Positions 13,042 to 24,900 of a DNA stretch of 64,000 nucleotides are shown piece by piece. The notes beneath the pieces were generated by a model. The model worked only from the letters and a program-made list of their open reading frames with translations, had not been told where the DNA came from and searched no databases. The DNA comes from Nymphaea colorata (Eukaryota; Streptophyta; Magnoliopsida; Nymphaeales; Nymphaeaceae). Numbering within the stretch: position 1 is the first letter of the stretch; each line of letters opens with the position of its first letter. Position numbers and translations under genes: made by a program. The stretch is from contig NC_045147.1 of the NCBI RefSeq assembly GCF_008831285.2, positions 8,586,334 through 8,650,333 on the forward strand, read 5' to 3'.

Positions 13042-13200
13042 GTTGCAGGTAAGGGACAATTTCCCTTCCAGTCCATAACTAGTACACTTTACCAGTTGCA
13101 GGTAAGGGACAATTTCCCTTCCAGTCCATAACTAGTATACTTTACCAGTTGCAGGTAAGGGACAATTTCCCTTCCAGTCCATAACTAGTATACTTTACCA
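13042..13200. repeat. 53-bp tandem repeat, three units
   Basis: Units start at 13042, 13095 and 13148, each beginning GTTGCAGGTAAGGGACAATT and ending in TTTACCA, with one C/T difference between units. A partial fourth start (GCTGCAG) follows at 13201. Each unit contains the short palindrome GGGACAATTTCCC-like motif. Confidence 0.92.
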
Positions 13201-13887
13201 GCTGCAGTATGCAGAAGAACCTCCAGACGGAAATCCCAGTACCTATTCAGGCCCAAATCTTACAAGCTACAAAACAGATAATGAGATAACAACCTGATGT
13301 ACTAACTTCCAGATCATGTCGGCATGAAGGTTAGTGGGATTCCCGTGTCATAAAAACAATTTTGCATGTTTTGTGGCTTCAAAGAAACTGAATGATGGAT
13401 CTTATTTTCTCAAAATTGATAGCTTACAAATAAATATGATGTAAATCGCCTCAAACCTAGGGATTTTGAGGACCCTCATTAAGAATCTCAATTACAACCA
13501 TGCTACATCCTTTTCTTTCCTGGACATACAAAAAGAGCTATGAACTATCTGAAAGAATTACATTCTGATATTCTAAATCTATAAGGGATGAATAAGAGGT
13601 AAGAGTATTGAAACCTTGCACAAGTAGACTATGTTGACATAGCTATGAAAAGCTACGATGGCAAAAGCACTTGACGACATGATTGTTCTTTTATATAGGC
13701 CCCATATAGATTGACCATGAAATGGATAAACGTATCACCATCTTTCTGCTTTTTTTCAGATTCTTCTTCTCTCCATGATTGTGCTTTGTCAATAACTAAA
13801 ATTACACCACCACAAGGAAACACAAAGAAATATTAACATGTTTGATTTCTTCTCCCTGTTTCCTTTTCTACATCTTGGAGAGTTGGT
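13201..13887. other. Intergenic
   Basis: No supported coding or structural feature. Confidence 0.4.
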
Positions 13888-14007
13888 CTAGAGGGAACGC
13901 AATTTTCTCTCAACTTCCTCTAGTGGTTGTCCAACATAAAGCTTGAGTTCTCCCTTCCTCACCACTTTGACATTCATGGAGCCTGACTTGACTTCACCAT
14001 GGAGCTC
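13888..14007 (-). CDS. Possible terminal exon, unknown gene
   Basis: On the minus strand a TTTTTAG acceptor precedes a 40-codon open stretch that includes ELHGEVKSGSMNVKVVRK and ends LEEVERKLRSL followed by TAG. The composition is protein-like, with charged, amphipathic character. I do not recognise the family and found no partner exon nearby. It could be a real last exon of a minus-strand gene, another captured fragment, or chance. Confidence 0.3.
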   Translation of the reverse strand, partial: ELHGEVKSGSMNVKVVRKGELKLYVGQPLEEVERKLRSL

Positions 14008-14791
14008 CTAAAAACATAGGTCCCAAGTTATTTAGTTTAATGTATCTTGGTTCTGGATTAGATAATGCACATCATTAGCTCCCATAAGACTTGAAAATGA
14101 AAGAGGAATGTTTCCAGACAGAAGTGTGTGTGTGACTTTGTGCTTTTTTGTCCATGCTTTTAGCCCAAGATTTTGTGTGGCTGTAAAACAATTTAAACTT
14201 CATCTAGTGTATGTTTGAAGTACGGATGAAATTGAAACTCAATAAATCCAACCATGTAATGGTTGGACAACCACATAAAAGGCACTCAAATTAGAATGAA
14301 AGTGCATCTCTTAATTCAGGTTTTAGTAAAAACTCAGGAAGGGGAAGGTGTAAAGAAAGAACATAACCAATTAAGCCATAAAAAACCTTTGATAAAAAAT
14401 CCTCATAACATAGTATTGCACTTGGAAATCATGAAAATTTGAAAGAAGTATTGGTTGACAATGAAAACAGAAACTAAAGCCAATGCCATGACGGCATTAC
14501 CCAGCAAAAACCAGCTTCAGGCTTTCAGTCAGAAACTAGTAGATTATAGCAAAAATGACCTCTTTGTCGCAGACCCTGGACTACCAACAGACTTGCCTGT
14601 AATTCCGACCATCTCCTCATAGCTACACGACTAAAGAAATCATAGATATATATCCACCTTACTTGGACTATTACATGTTAGCAGCCTCTCTAATTTGCCG
14701 CTTGAGTTGGATATAGGTCAATCATACAATCGCAACCTACTTGTGTTTCTACAAAGAAAGATCCTTGTTCTTAGCAAACTTCAGCACAAAC
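14008..14791. other. Intergenic
   Basis: Nothing recognised. The right edge is the abrupt start of duplication arm B. Confidence 0.4.
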
Positions 14792-15714
14792 TTGAAGGTC
14801 GTTTTTATATTTAAAAACGATTTTTAATTTGGTGAAAATTCTACCAGAAACATAGGACAATAGCTACAATTCCTAGTCTACTTCAAAAACGATCTTACAC
14901 ATAAAAGTTCAATGTTCTCCAGTAAAAACAAATGAAATTACCACGTCAAAAAACAGAAATAAACACTCAATTGAACAATCACACCCACACCGGGCACTCG
15001 TATCCATACCAATGTAACATAAGTATCCATGCAACATGGTATATACTACTCATTCCATTCGTACAAATAATCGTACTTCTGATGAACATAGATGTGCATC
15101 TTTTTGAAAGCACTCCTCAAAACCTACAACAAAAGAAATGCAGACATAAAACCGATAGCTTATTTTATGAGGCACAATTGGCTGATATGGCCTACATGCA
15201 GCTCAACTAAAGTTAAAAAAAAGCTGTGTGACAAAGTTTGCACCATAGGCTCTGAGGTGCTTATTCGCATTGCAAGCAACACTCTTTCCAAGCTCCTTGC
15301 AACTTCATCTTTTGTCCTCCCATTTATTAACAGAAGTTGTCCTTTTGGCTCTGCATGATCTAATTGACATAAGTTCTACTACCATTTGATAGCTTATGCA
15401 TGACTAAGTAGTTTGTAATAGAAAGCGCAAGAAATAAGCAGGATCAGGTCCAACAGAAACAACATCAGCAAGTTTATGAAAAGGAACCATACTATTAGAT
15501 CTGGATGGTAGCAATCTTCCAATTAGCTTTCTCACATATGCCTACACCGTCTATGCATGCCTGAGTCTCCACCAACAGCAGCACAAAACAAGATCAAGGG
15601 CGTCTTCCCTTCATCCACATACTGAAGATCTTGCATGAAGGAAGAAAAGAGAACTAAGACCACATTTTGATCACATCCACATACAGCTTGCACACAGAAG
15701 AAAGTTTATGATCT
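14792..15714. repeat. Duplication arm B (other arm 1872-2795)
   Basis: Direct-orientation duplicate of 1872-2795, almost collinear. It includes the ALA2-like exon at 15244-15359 and ends ~100 bases before the 5' LTR of the copia element at 15816. Here the exon belongs to a set of three phase-compatible ALA exons, so this arm is probably the ancestral location and arm A the derived one. Confidence 0.9.
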
Positions 15715-15815
15715 TATATAGTAAAAGATTATTAATTTTCTTTACGAAAGTTGTCAAATGCCAAAAAGAGAAAACATTTCAGCTCGCTCTTTGTGACAAT
15801 CTGCGCTGATCAGAC

Positions 15816-16059
15816 TGTTGATAGATTGTATGTTTCGGGTCCGGATCCATACCCAACCCGCCTTGTAGCCTGTTTTGGGCACTACTTAAGTCATGTAACC
15901 CTAATCCTTATGAGTAAATGAAAGACTAAGGAGAGAGAGAGTCTGGCGGCTAGTGGGCACCGGCTCCTCCTCATTCGTGGTTTTTTCCCTCATGTTGAGG
16001 GTTTTCCACGTTACATCGTGATTGTTGTTTCTCTTCCTCTTCTTGTTCATGTTTCTACA
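15816..16059 (+). repeat. 5' LTR of copia-1
   Basis: 244 bp, TG...CA ends, about six differences from 20369-20612. It contains a (GA)n tract around 15930. Confidence 0.93.
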
Positions 16060-16071
16060 TGGTATCAGAGC
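16060..16071 (+). promoter_or_regulatory. Primer binding site of copia-1
   Basis: TGGTATCAGAGC directly abuts the LTR and is the usual initiator-tRNA-Met-complementary primer site of plant copia elements. Confidence 0.92.
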
Positions 16072-16951
16072 CGACGAGTTTGGGAAATTTTTAGGGGTTG
16101 TGAAGTTCCAACCCTAATATCTCTCACCGCTACCACCGCCACCACTGCAGCAGCCACCGCTGCCACCACCGCCGCCGCCGCCTGTGTCACCCTTTGCGCC
16201 ATCGCCATCGCAGCCACTCTTGCGGCGTCGCTCTTGCGTTGTAAACCGTCGCCGTCACCGTTGTCCCTTGCACCACTGCCTTTTTTGCGCCGTCGTCTTG
16301 CTTCCTGGAGAAGAAGGAAGATATGCGTGCTTAGGCGCTTCCTAGGCTTGCCTCCCCCTATTCACGTCAATTCCTAGGGGTCTTTTGCAAATCCGGTGAA
16401 GTGCATCCGCCTCTTACCTGCAATATATTGCTTGGTTGATCTTTGATTCCATCTTCTTGTTTTTTTGGCGCCCACCGTGCAAGAAGAGGTGGCTGGTCCG
16501 TGACTTGGTAGAGGACGTAAAGGAGGAGAGGAGCGTAACTTGAGGATTGCCTCAACGTCCGCCGGTGCTCCGGCGATCGCATCCCCCTTTCCTTACAAAA
16601 GACCGGGGTTAAATTGGTCTTACGGGTGAAGGCTTTCCTCATCTCGAAGTTGATTTCCTATTCACTTCTATACCTTGATACTTGCTGGGTTTTGCCTCTT
16701 GAATCTTGATTCCAGCAAGGAGAACGTGTGACGCAACCTCTACCCGTGGGAGATTGCAGACCGAGAGAGAGAAGGAACCGCTTCCGTCGAGCGACATCGA
16801 CGATCGTTTCCCCCAATCGACATTTCGTTCACTCTTGGGGTTGATTGGGAATCCGGTGAAGATATTACCTCTCTCTCTTTATCGTTCCTTTCTAGATAGA
16901 ACTTGATTTTTCTCTCGTTCTTGTGATTCTATCCAAGGATATTACTGCCCG

Positions 16952-19900
16952 TTGGTGCTCTCCGTTGTCACCGGTGTCTCTCTTGTTGTATCGCTGCTCG
17001 TGCCTCCTGTTGGACTATCTGTGATTATGGTAGCTTCTTCATCTATAGACGTGATGGCGGATTGTCGTATGGGGGAGTGGATCATTGACAGTGGCGCTAC
17101 TCACCACATGACCGGCAATCCTAAGGTCTTTCATGGGTATAAGCTTTCATCAGGAAAGGATCGTGTTTCCCTTGCCGATGGTTCATCTATCTCTATGGCT
17201 GGAAAAGGGAGTCTCCCACTTTTGAACAAGTTCTTAGTCCACAATGCTCTACATGTTCCTCATATTCCCTTGAATCTCTTGTCGGTTAGCAAGATCACGA
17301 AGGAGTTAAATTGCGAACTTATATTTTCCGCTGATCGCTGTGTTATGCAGGACTTGGTGACAGGGAAGAGGATTGGGATTGGTCTAGCTTCTGACGGGTT
17401 CTATCGTTTACCTATGCGTGCTGCTCAGCCTCTCATGACGACAATCAGCCAAGCTACAAAGAATAGAGAGGACTCCCTTCAGTTGCTTCTACGTTGGCAT
17501 GAGCGCCTTGGACACTTGCCTTTTGGCCTTCTTAGATAGTTGTTTCCTGATATATGTTCCAGGTTAGATATGACTATGGTGTCTTGTGATGTCTGTCACC
17601 TGGCCAAACATGTTAGGGCTTCATACCCTTTGTCTAGCCATCGGTCTAATGAGGTATTTGCCATGATTCATTCTGATGTGTGGGGGCCTGCAGGGATTCC
17701 TTCTTGTCATGGTTTTCAATATTTTATCACCTTTATAGATGATTATTCTCGTAACACTATTGTCTACTTGCTGAAAGACCATAGTGAAGTTCCTACTGTC
17801 ATAGAGACTTTCATTGCTTATGTGGAAACTCAATATGGAGCATCTGTTTAGACATTTCGATCTGACAATGCTCGAGAGTATATGTGCCAGTCTGTTGATA
17901 GCTTCTTTCAAAAAAGGGGAATTGTTCATGAGACTTCCTATAGTTATACCCCTCCTCAAAATAGAGTTGCTGAACGAAAAAATCATCAGTTATTGAATAT
18001 AACTCGAGCTCTTCTTTTTCAACGTCATGTTCCAAAAAAGTATTGGGGGGATGCTGTGCTGACTAGTGCGTATCTTATAAACCGATTGCCTAGTCGTGTG
18101 TTGAATGGAAAGACGCCTCACTCTCTGTTACCGGGTTGTCGTGAACCTTTCTCTCTTCCACTCAGAGTTTTTGGTTGTGTTTGCTTTATTCACAATCATA
18201 GTCATCACATTCAAAAGCTTGATCCAAGATCCATTAAGGGCATTTTTTTAGGGTATTCTCCCACTCAAAAAGGGTACAAGTGTCGAGACCCTTCCACTGG
18301 TCTGGCCTATGTTACCAAAGATGTCACTTTCCTTGAACATGTTTCCTATTTTGGTGAGAATCCTCTTCAGGTGGAGTACTCTATGTCACAGGAAGAGTAT
18401 TCTCCGAGTCAGGAAATTCAGTTTACAAATTTTTTGGACTACAGGCGTGACTCTGTTGGTCCATCTAGTGAGGTGCATGAACAGGAGAAAAATGGTCCAT
18501 CTAATGAGGTGCATGAACAGGAGAAAAATGGAGAGTGTTCCACTGAGGCAGAAGATAAGTGCAATCGTCTATTTGGGCAAGTTTACTCTAGGCGAAGAGT
18601 TTGTACAGATAAGATGACAGGTGGTGAAAATTCTACTCCCAATCCAATTAGTCCTTCCCTGGATGACCCAAGTCGTGCGCAGAAGCAACCTGTTGAAGAA
18701 GAGATTCAAACTGTTGCTGCTAGTGAAGAGCTTCCCATCGCCCTGCGAAAGGGTGTCAGGTCATGTACTCAACATCCTATTGGTAACTTTGTTTCATATT
18801 CTAGACTGAGCAAGGACTACCAATGCTTTGTATCTTCTCTTTCTTTGACTATGATTCCCAAGAATGTTGTTGAGGCTCAGAGTGATCCTAAGTGGACTTA
18901 TGCAATGCAAGAAGAGATGGAAGCCTTGCGAAGAAACATGACATGGGAAGTTGTAAAGATTCCTAAGGCGGCTCACTTGGTTGGATCTAAGTGGTTCTAC
19001 ACCATCAAGTACAAACCAGATGGGAGTGTTGAAAGATACAAAGCTCGTCTTGTGGCCAAGGGGTTTAGTCAGAAATATGAGATTGATTATTTGGAGACTG
19101 TCAGAGTCATTATCTCTTTAGCTGTGATGAAGGAGTGAAAGTTGTATCAACTGGATGTTAAGAATGCATTCCTCAATGGTGACCTCGAAAAAGAAGTATA
19201 TATGCATATGCCTCCAGGATATGAAGAACCAGAAAAATGTTGTAAGCTGAAAAAGGCCTTATATGGCCTTAAGCAATCGCCCAGAGCGTAGTTCGAACAA
19301 CTGAGAAGAGTGATGATACGTCATGGATACAAACAAGGAAATGGAGATCACACTCTGTTTGTGAAGAAGAAGGAGAGCAGGGTTACTCTCCTGCTGGTCT
19401 ACGTTGATGACATGATTGTCACAGGAGATGATGAGGAGGAGATTATCAAGCTAAAAGGGTTACTGGCTACAGAATTCGATCTCAAAGATCTTGGCAAGCT
19501 AAGGTATTTTCTTGGTATGGAGGTTGCTAGGTCTAGTACTGGTCTTGTACTAAACCAAAGGAAATACACATTAGATCTGCTGGAAGAAACTGGTAAATTG
19601 GGATGTAGACCTACTCCTACCCCATTTGACACTGGGCACAAGTTGAGTCTTAGAGATGGAGAGCCTCTCTGTGAAGAAGACAAGGGAAGATATCAACGTC
19701 TGGTTGGGAAGCTAATTTATCTTACCCTCATGAGACCTAATATCACCTTTGCGGTGAATGTTTTGAGCCAATTCATGCATGCACCAACTGATGCACATCT
19801 GAAGGCTGTGGAGAGAGTGCTATGCTACCTGAAGAAAAATCCTAGCAAGGGACTCCTGTATGTGAAACAAGAGACTGTGGAAATCGAGGGCTATTCTGAT

Positions 19901-20374
19901 GCGGATTGGGCAGGTTGTGGTGATACCAGACGATCTACTACAGGGTACTGTGTCTACTTGGGAGGAAACATTGTTGTATGGAGGAGCAAGAGACAGGATG
20001 TTTGCTCTAGATCCAGTGCAGAGGCAGAATATAGGGCAGTTGCTATGGGAGTGTCAGAGTTACTATGGTTGAAGATATTGTTGACTGACATTGGAATAGA
20101 GATTGAAGGACCTATGAAGATGTACTGTGATAACAAGTCTGCAATCAACTTAGCCAACAATCCTGTTCTTCACGACAGAAAAAAACATGTTGAAATTGAT
20201 CGTCACTTCATTCAGGAAAGAATTGATGCGAAAGTGTTGATCTTACCTTACATGAAGTCTGAAGACCAAACTGCTGATGTTCTGACGAAAACTCTTCCTT
20301 CAGCTTCATTTGAGAGGAATGTATCCAAGTTGGGCATGTTTGATATGTATGCCCAACTTGAGGGGGAGTGTTGA
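16952..20374 (+). pseudogene. Copia-1 pol polyprotein remnant
   Basis: One frame carries, in order: protease (WIIDSGATHH, ~17078), pre-integrase (LRWHERLGHLPF), integrase (CDVCHLAKH, HSDVWG, FRSDNARE, VAERKNHQ), reverse transcriptase (SKWFYTIKYKPDGSVERYKA, YVDD near 19400) and RNase H (SDADWAG, SSAEAEYRAVA), ending LEGEC-stop at 20374. In-frame stops are TAG 17537-17539, TAG 17849-17851, TGA 19136-19138 and TAG 19289-19291. About nine residues of reverse transcriptase are absent near 19095 compared with the related minus-strand copy at 48045-48416. The ~880 bases between the primer site and protease contain no gag domain or CCHC zinc knuckle, so gag is deleted or unrecognisably diverged. The element cannot encode its own functions. 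Confidence 0.93.
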
Positions 20375-20612
20375 TAGATTGTATGTTTCGGGTCCGGATC
20401 CATACCCAACCCGCCTTGTAGCCCGTTTTGGGCACTACTTAAGTCATGTAACTCTAATCCTTATGAGTAAATGAAAGACTAAGGAGAGAGAGAGTTTGGC
20501 GGCTAGTGGGCACCGGCTCCTCCTCATTCGTGGTTTTTTCCCTCTTGTTGAGGGTTTTCCACGTTACATCGTGATTGTTGTTTCTCTTCATCTTCTTGTT
20601 CGTGTTTCTACA
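20369..20612 (+). repeat. 3' LTR of copia-1
   Basis: 244 bp, starts TGTTGATAG right after the polypurine tract and ends TTTCTACA before CAAAC. It pairs with 15816-16059. Confidence 0.93.
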
Positions 20613-20945
20613 CAAACAAAGTGACCTGGGCTCGTGAGAAAAGAAGAATGAAGCATGACTAACCAGGAGACATTAGGTTGCAAGAGAGCGCTATCTGAAT
20701 GGCTGTATTTTGTTTATCACCAGTAAGCATCCAAACGTTGATTCCAGCCTTCCGAAGCAAATCGATTGTTTCAGGAACACCTTCCTGCAATGGCATCCAT
20801 AAGAAAATGAAGACAATCTACTTAAGTAAAACCAGAAGGAAAGCTCTCGCACGAAACAATACCCCCCAGAGAAGGAAAAAGAGAATCACCTGCAGACGGT
20901 CTTCTATTGCAGCAACTCCAAGAACCTCAAGAATGTGTTCCAAAC

Positions 20946-21969
20946 CTATCAAGAATATATATAGTTAATAAATAATACAATACGACTGAAACTTAAATGC
21001 AACAACACACGCCAACTAGAAAGAATGCATGCATAATACTCTAGGGAGACCAAAATCATGGCCAATAGACAAGTCATTACTAAGTAGCGACATGTTGGTC
21101 CATTCATTGGAACATTCAAGCTTGACAACAATCTCATCTATAGAGCTCTAATTTGGCCCCAGTGCCTACAAAGAGTTGGATGAACTTCACGTACATCCAA
21201 AATGTACCATGATTTATGATTAGGTAAAACAAGACATTTGACAATCATAACCTACAATAAAAACATGATTTTGAAGTACAAGATCAAACTCTCGTGCAAC
21301 ATGAATCGGCTTTTCCAAAACCACTGTACATCCACAAGAACACTGATGAGTTGGGCTTTAAACTTCGACATCAAGCATGAATCAGAAGACACTGACAATG
21401 TAAAAAAAAAAAATAATGATAGAAAAGTTAAAAGCTAACGACTTTTTCAAACCCTTTCCTAAGCAAACCTTAAAAAAGAAATCAACAAAAATACTGCCTA
21501 GCCTTCACAAGAAAACAAATTGTAATGGGAACATTTTATTACGGAGGAAACCTTTAAATGGTTTTCCATAGAGGAACCGACTAAGGAAACATTTTCAACC
21601 GATGGAAAAGAAAAACGACGGAAAAGAAAAACCAAGAAACTCGACCATGTCCAAGGGCATGCCGAAGATTTTTTTTTTTTTTCACATTTCCACGTCCGAT
21701 TCAATCTCGCTCATCTCATCCGTATTAATTACTTGTAATATTGGATTAGGACTCATCAATGTCATTTTTGAATATCAAATGGTATTCCTTCTTGTTGCTT
21801 ACAAATAGCAGCCGACCCTTCGTTGTCTTCCCTTTTTTCCTCCCTTTGCCGTTTCCGGAAGACAAGAAAGAGGAAGAGCGACCGACTTTCGTCCTCGTAG
21901 AGAGGAGGAAAGTGGGGGAGAAGGATTGGAGAAAGGGGAGAGAAGGGAACACGATCAGAGAAGGGAGTC
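20946..21969. other. Spacer between ALA2-like fragment and FHA-AAA gene
   Basis: The two neighbours are divergent. The last ~200 bases before the ATG at 21970 would be promoter and 5' UTR of the plus-strand gene. They are rich in CTTCCC and GAGAGG stretches, but I see no convincing TATA box. No further ALA exon was recognised. Confidence 0.4.
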
Positions 21970-24900
21970 ATGGTTTCCACCAGGCGCACCTCTTCATCGG
22001 CGAAGCTTTCTACGCCGTCGCCGGTGCCAAGCAGCAAGCGTCTCAAGGTATTCGAATGAAGCAAAACCTTCCCAAATCTTGTTCGTTATTGTTTACCCAT
22101 ACTTGTGTTGTCTACTGAAACCCAACGTCTGGGTTCTGTGTTTTTCTTGGGGGGTTGTTTTCCTTTGGGGTTTGAATTGGGGGAACCAGGCAGAGAACTC
22201 CCATCCGAAAGAGGTGCCCGTAGCACCCAGGGACCATGTGCTCAACTCGAAGGATTTGGCGTCGTCGTCTTCACGATACCAGCTCCCCTCTGATCCGGCG
22301 ACCGGTTCTGTGGAAGATTTGGCACCGGCTGAAACCCCAGCTTCCGATCCAGATGCCTTCCGTCGACAAACCGGTCGCGATGCCACCTCCTTCACTAGGT
22401 TTGTATCCCGAGTTCTGCATGTGCCACTTGGGGAGAACGATGATTGTGAAAATCTGCTTTCCTTAATCTTTTTCCGTTTTGCTTACCCTGGGCTTGTAGG
22501 TTCTGCGCCGATGGAGGTGGAGAAATTGAAGACATTGCCATCGACATGGAATAATAGGTCGAAGAAAAGGACGCCTAATTTGGAATTGTTGACTGCATGG
22601 GGAAGACTTATATCACAGTATCCGCAGGTATGTTCCCCGATCCACTTCCTCATTGCTGATCGAGTACATTGTTTTGTTGATTCTCCTGACTTCGGCTGTA
22701 GGTCATGTGTAGGGAGGTTTTTACTGCCCCAATTTGGTCAAATTTCAGTTGTAGGCATCGGCTGTGTCGGTTGCATGTTGTTCTGATTCATTAACTAACA
22801 TGGACTTGAGGTCCCTTCAGGGATTTCCGTGTTTATAAAGTATGGTTCCTTGATTTGAATTACGCTGTCATGCTCGTGAAGATCGTTAGTCTTGTATGCT
22901 GTTGCTCTAGACGGGAAATTTGGAAGTCTATGTCTGTTTCAGGCGAAGCAGTTTCCTCAGTTATCAGCTTAATAATTTTTTTCTCTGTACTGGATTCAAG
23001 AGTTTGAGATTTGCCTTGTCGTTTGGTCCTATTTCACAGTGTAGAAGGTAAACTCTAGGATTATCATGTGTCGTCAGTGTATGAAAATGAGTTCTCTAAG
23101 TGGTGTAGCTTGGTTCAGGCCTTTCACAGACCTCTCAAATAGGACGCAAGTCAACATATCCTGCAAATGAAGGGCAGCATAAGGTCATGGTAAGGAGTAG
23201 GTAGATGACAGAAATGAAGTCAATTCCATTATGCCTCCATGTACGTCGACATTGTGTTTGGATGTGTTTTGCTAATGCTGTATTAGTTTGTGGTCAAGAA
23301 TATATTTTAAGTTCATTTATGGCATCTTTCCATGGTCAGCCAATTATATAAACGGATGAGGGCAAGTGAATGATTAGAAACCAGTGTCAGAGACAGTCTT
23401 TTATAGTTAATCTAAGAATGTTATCGCTTAGTAGTGTACATCTTCCCAATCAATTATGTTATTTATATGAGGTTAAGGACCTAAGGTACTTGAGTAGAAA
23501 AGAGCATCCTCATTAGCCTATTGTGTTGAAACCTGGCATGTCAGAGGAAGCCTGGCAACTGGATGCGACTTATTGTTGTGGTTGGTTCCGAGTATGTTGG
23601 AGAATGCTTTCAATATGCGAATTCTGACCAGTTAGTTACTTCATACATAGAAGCTCTCAAGGTAATTTATTGTTGTAAATTGCACAAGCTGTTGGGAGTT
23701 GAGAGCCTTGAGACAGTTCAATCACCTACAAAATTAGTATTGAGATGTACTAGTGGATAATGCATACAGTGTTGCCACATTAGTGGGAAGGTTTTAGGAT
23801 TTTTGATGTATAATGGTTTAAACTCCATTCCCTTGCTTTTATTGCATTATTTCATATTTAAGCAATCTTCAAGTGGCCTAGTGGCTGGCACTTCAAGTCT
23901 TCTAATTAGTGTTGGGCTTCTTGGTCCGTCTGGTAGATATTTTCTCCCATATATCCAAAATGAAATTGCCCTTTTTGCTTCTCTTAAATAACCTTGATGC
24001 TTAAGATGTGATGTTATCCAGCATATTGGCACATAACATTTTCTATTGCTGTTTGTTTTTTGTTTAAGGAGCCAACATGGTGAGTCTGGTAGTTAAACAG
24101 AAATCTGAAGAAATGTAGAGAAAAGATAATCTCCACTGAGTTAGTACTAAAATACTGATTATATATATTGTGGAAAATAGAAAGAGAAAACAGAAAAGAG
24201 AATCCCCTCTGATGGTCTGACATTGATTGAAACTCGGTCTGGGTCATCAAGTTGACCCGTTAAGTCACGAGTCGTAAATGGACGAGTCGAGTCCCGAGTC
24301 ACTGAGTTTTAAAACATTGCGCGATATGTGTTTGTATATGTATATATGTACAATAACAGAAAAACATGTGTTTATACATAATGGTATTTTGTCTTTATTA
24401 CGTTTGGCATTTTAATGTTGTGTTTCCATTCTTTTTGTTTTCTTTTGTTTTAGTTGACCAACTTTGACTGATTCAAACCAACTAGTACAACTAGATTTTA
24501 GGGACTTGGCTAACTTTTGTGTGATATCATATTCTGAAGGTGAGATTTGGAGACATTTGTCTGCAGTATTAGATTAAAGTTATTGCTCCTTTAAAAGCTA
24601 GGAAATCAATTATGCCTCAGTCTGTTTATTCCCTCCTCTTTATGACGCTTCTACAGTGCGCATTTCTTTTTGGGCTGTAGAAGTTGATTTAGAAATTAGA
24701 ATTCCAGATTTATTACACACGGTGGAAGTATTAGTCAATTGTATGTTGCTTTTTTAATGTAGTCTGAGATTTTGCAAGTTTTATTTTTTCAGAATCCTCA
24801 TTTGTTCATGTATGGTCCTGTTTTCACGGTTGGTCAAAGTCGTAGCTGCAACTTGTACTTGAAGGATTCATCTGTGAGTTCAGTTCTTTGTCGACTGAAG

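Larger units (their letters stand above)
15816..20612 (+). mobile_element. Ty1/copia LTR retrotransposon (copia-1), defective
   Basis: Two 244-bp LTRs (15816-16059 and 20369-20612) begin TGTTGATAG and end TTTCTACA. The flanking 5-bp duplication has decayed by one base: CAGAC at 15811-15815 and CAAAC at 20613-20617. The primer site TGGTATCAGAGC is at 16060-16071 and the polypurine tract TTGAGGGGGAG at 20358-20368. By eye the LTRs differ at about six positions, so the insertion is clearly older than copia-2 at 29807. Gag appears to be missing and pol has four stops. It lies antisense in an intron of the ALA2-like fragment. Confidence 0.95.
15244..20945 (-). pseudogene. ALA2: Phospholipid-transporting P4-ATPase (ALA2-like), three-exon fragment
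   Basis: Minus-strand exons at 20890-20945 (LEHILEVLGVAAIEDRLQ), 20664-20784 ([20 protein letters not shown], then [16 protein letters not shown]) and 15244-15359 (PKGQLLLINGRTKDEVARSL, then ERVLLAMRI). Phases join correctly: 2 bases complete an Arg codon, 121 bases leave phase 1, and the next exon completes an Asp codon. [16 protein letters not shown] is characteristic of P4 flippases, which move aminophospholipids across late-secretory membranes using ATP. The exons cover only part of the nucleotide-binding and P domains. Upstream exons with the DKTGT phosphorylation site and downstream transmembrane exons were not found. A copia element (15816-20612) fills the second intron in the opposite orientation. 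The last donor is ATG|GTGC, where the duplicate exon has AAG|GTGC. Exons are stop-free; fragment status is inferred from missing parts. Confidence 0.82.

Noticed and set aside
16018..16377. Alanine/threonine-rich ORF after the copia-1 5' LTR
   Set aside because: It overlaps the LTR and primer site and consists of GCC/ACC-rich leader sequence, with no gag motif.
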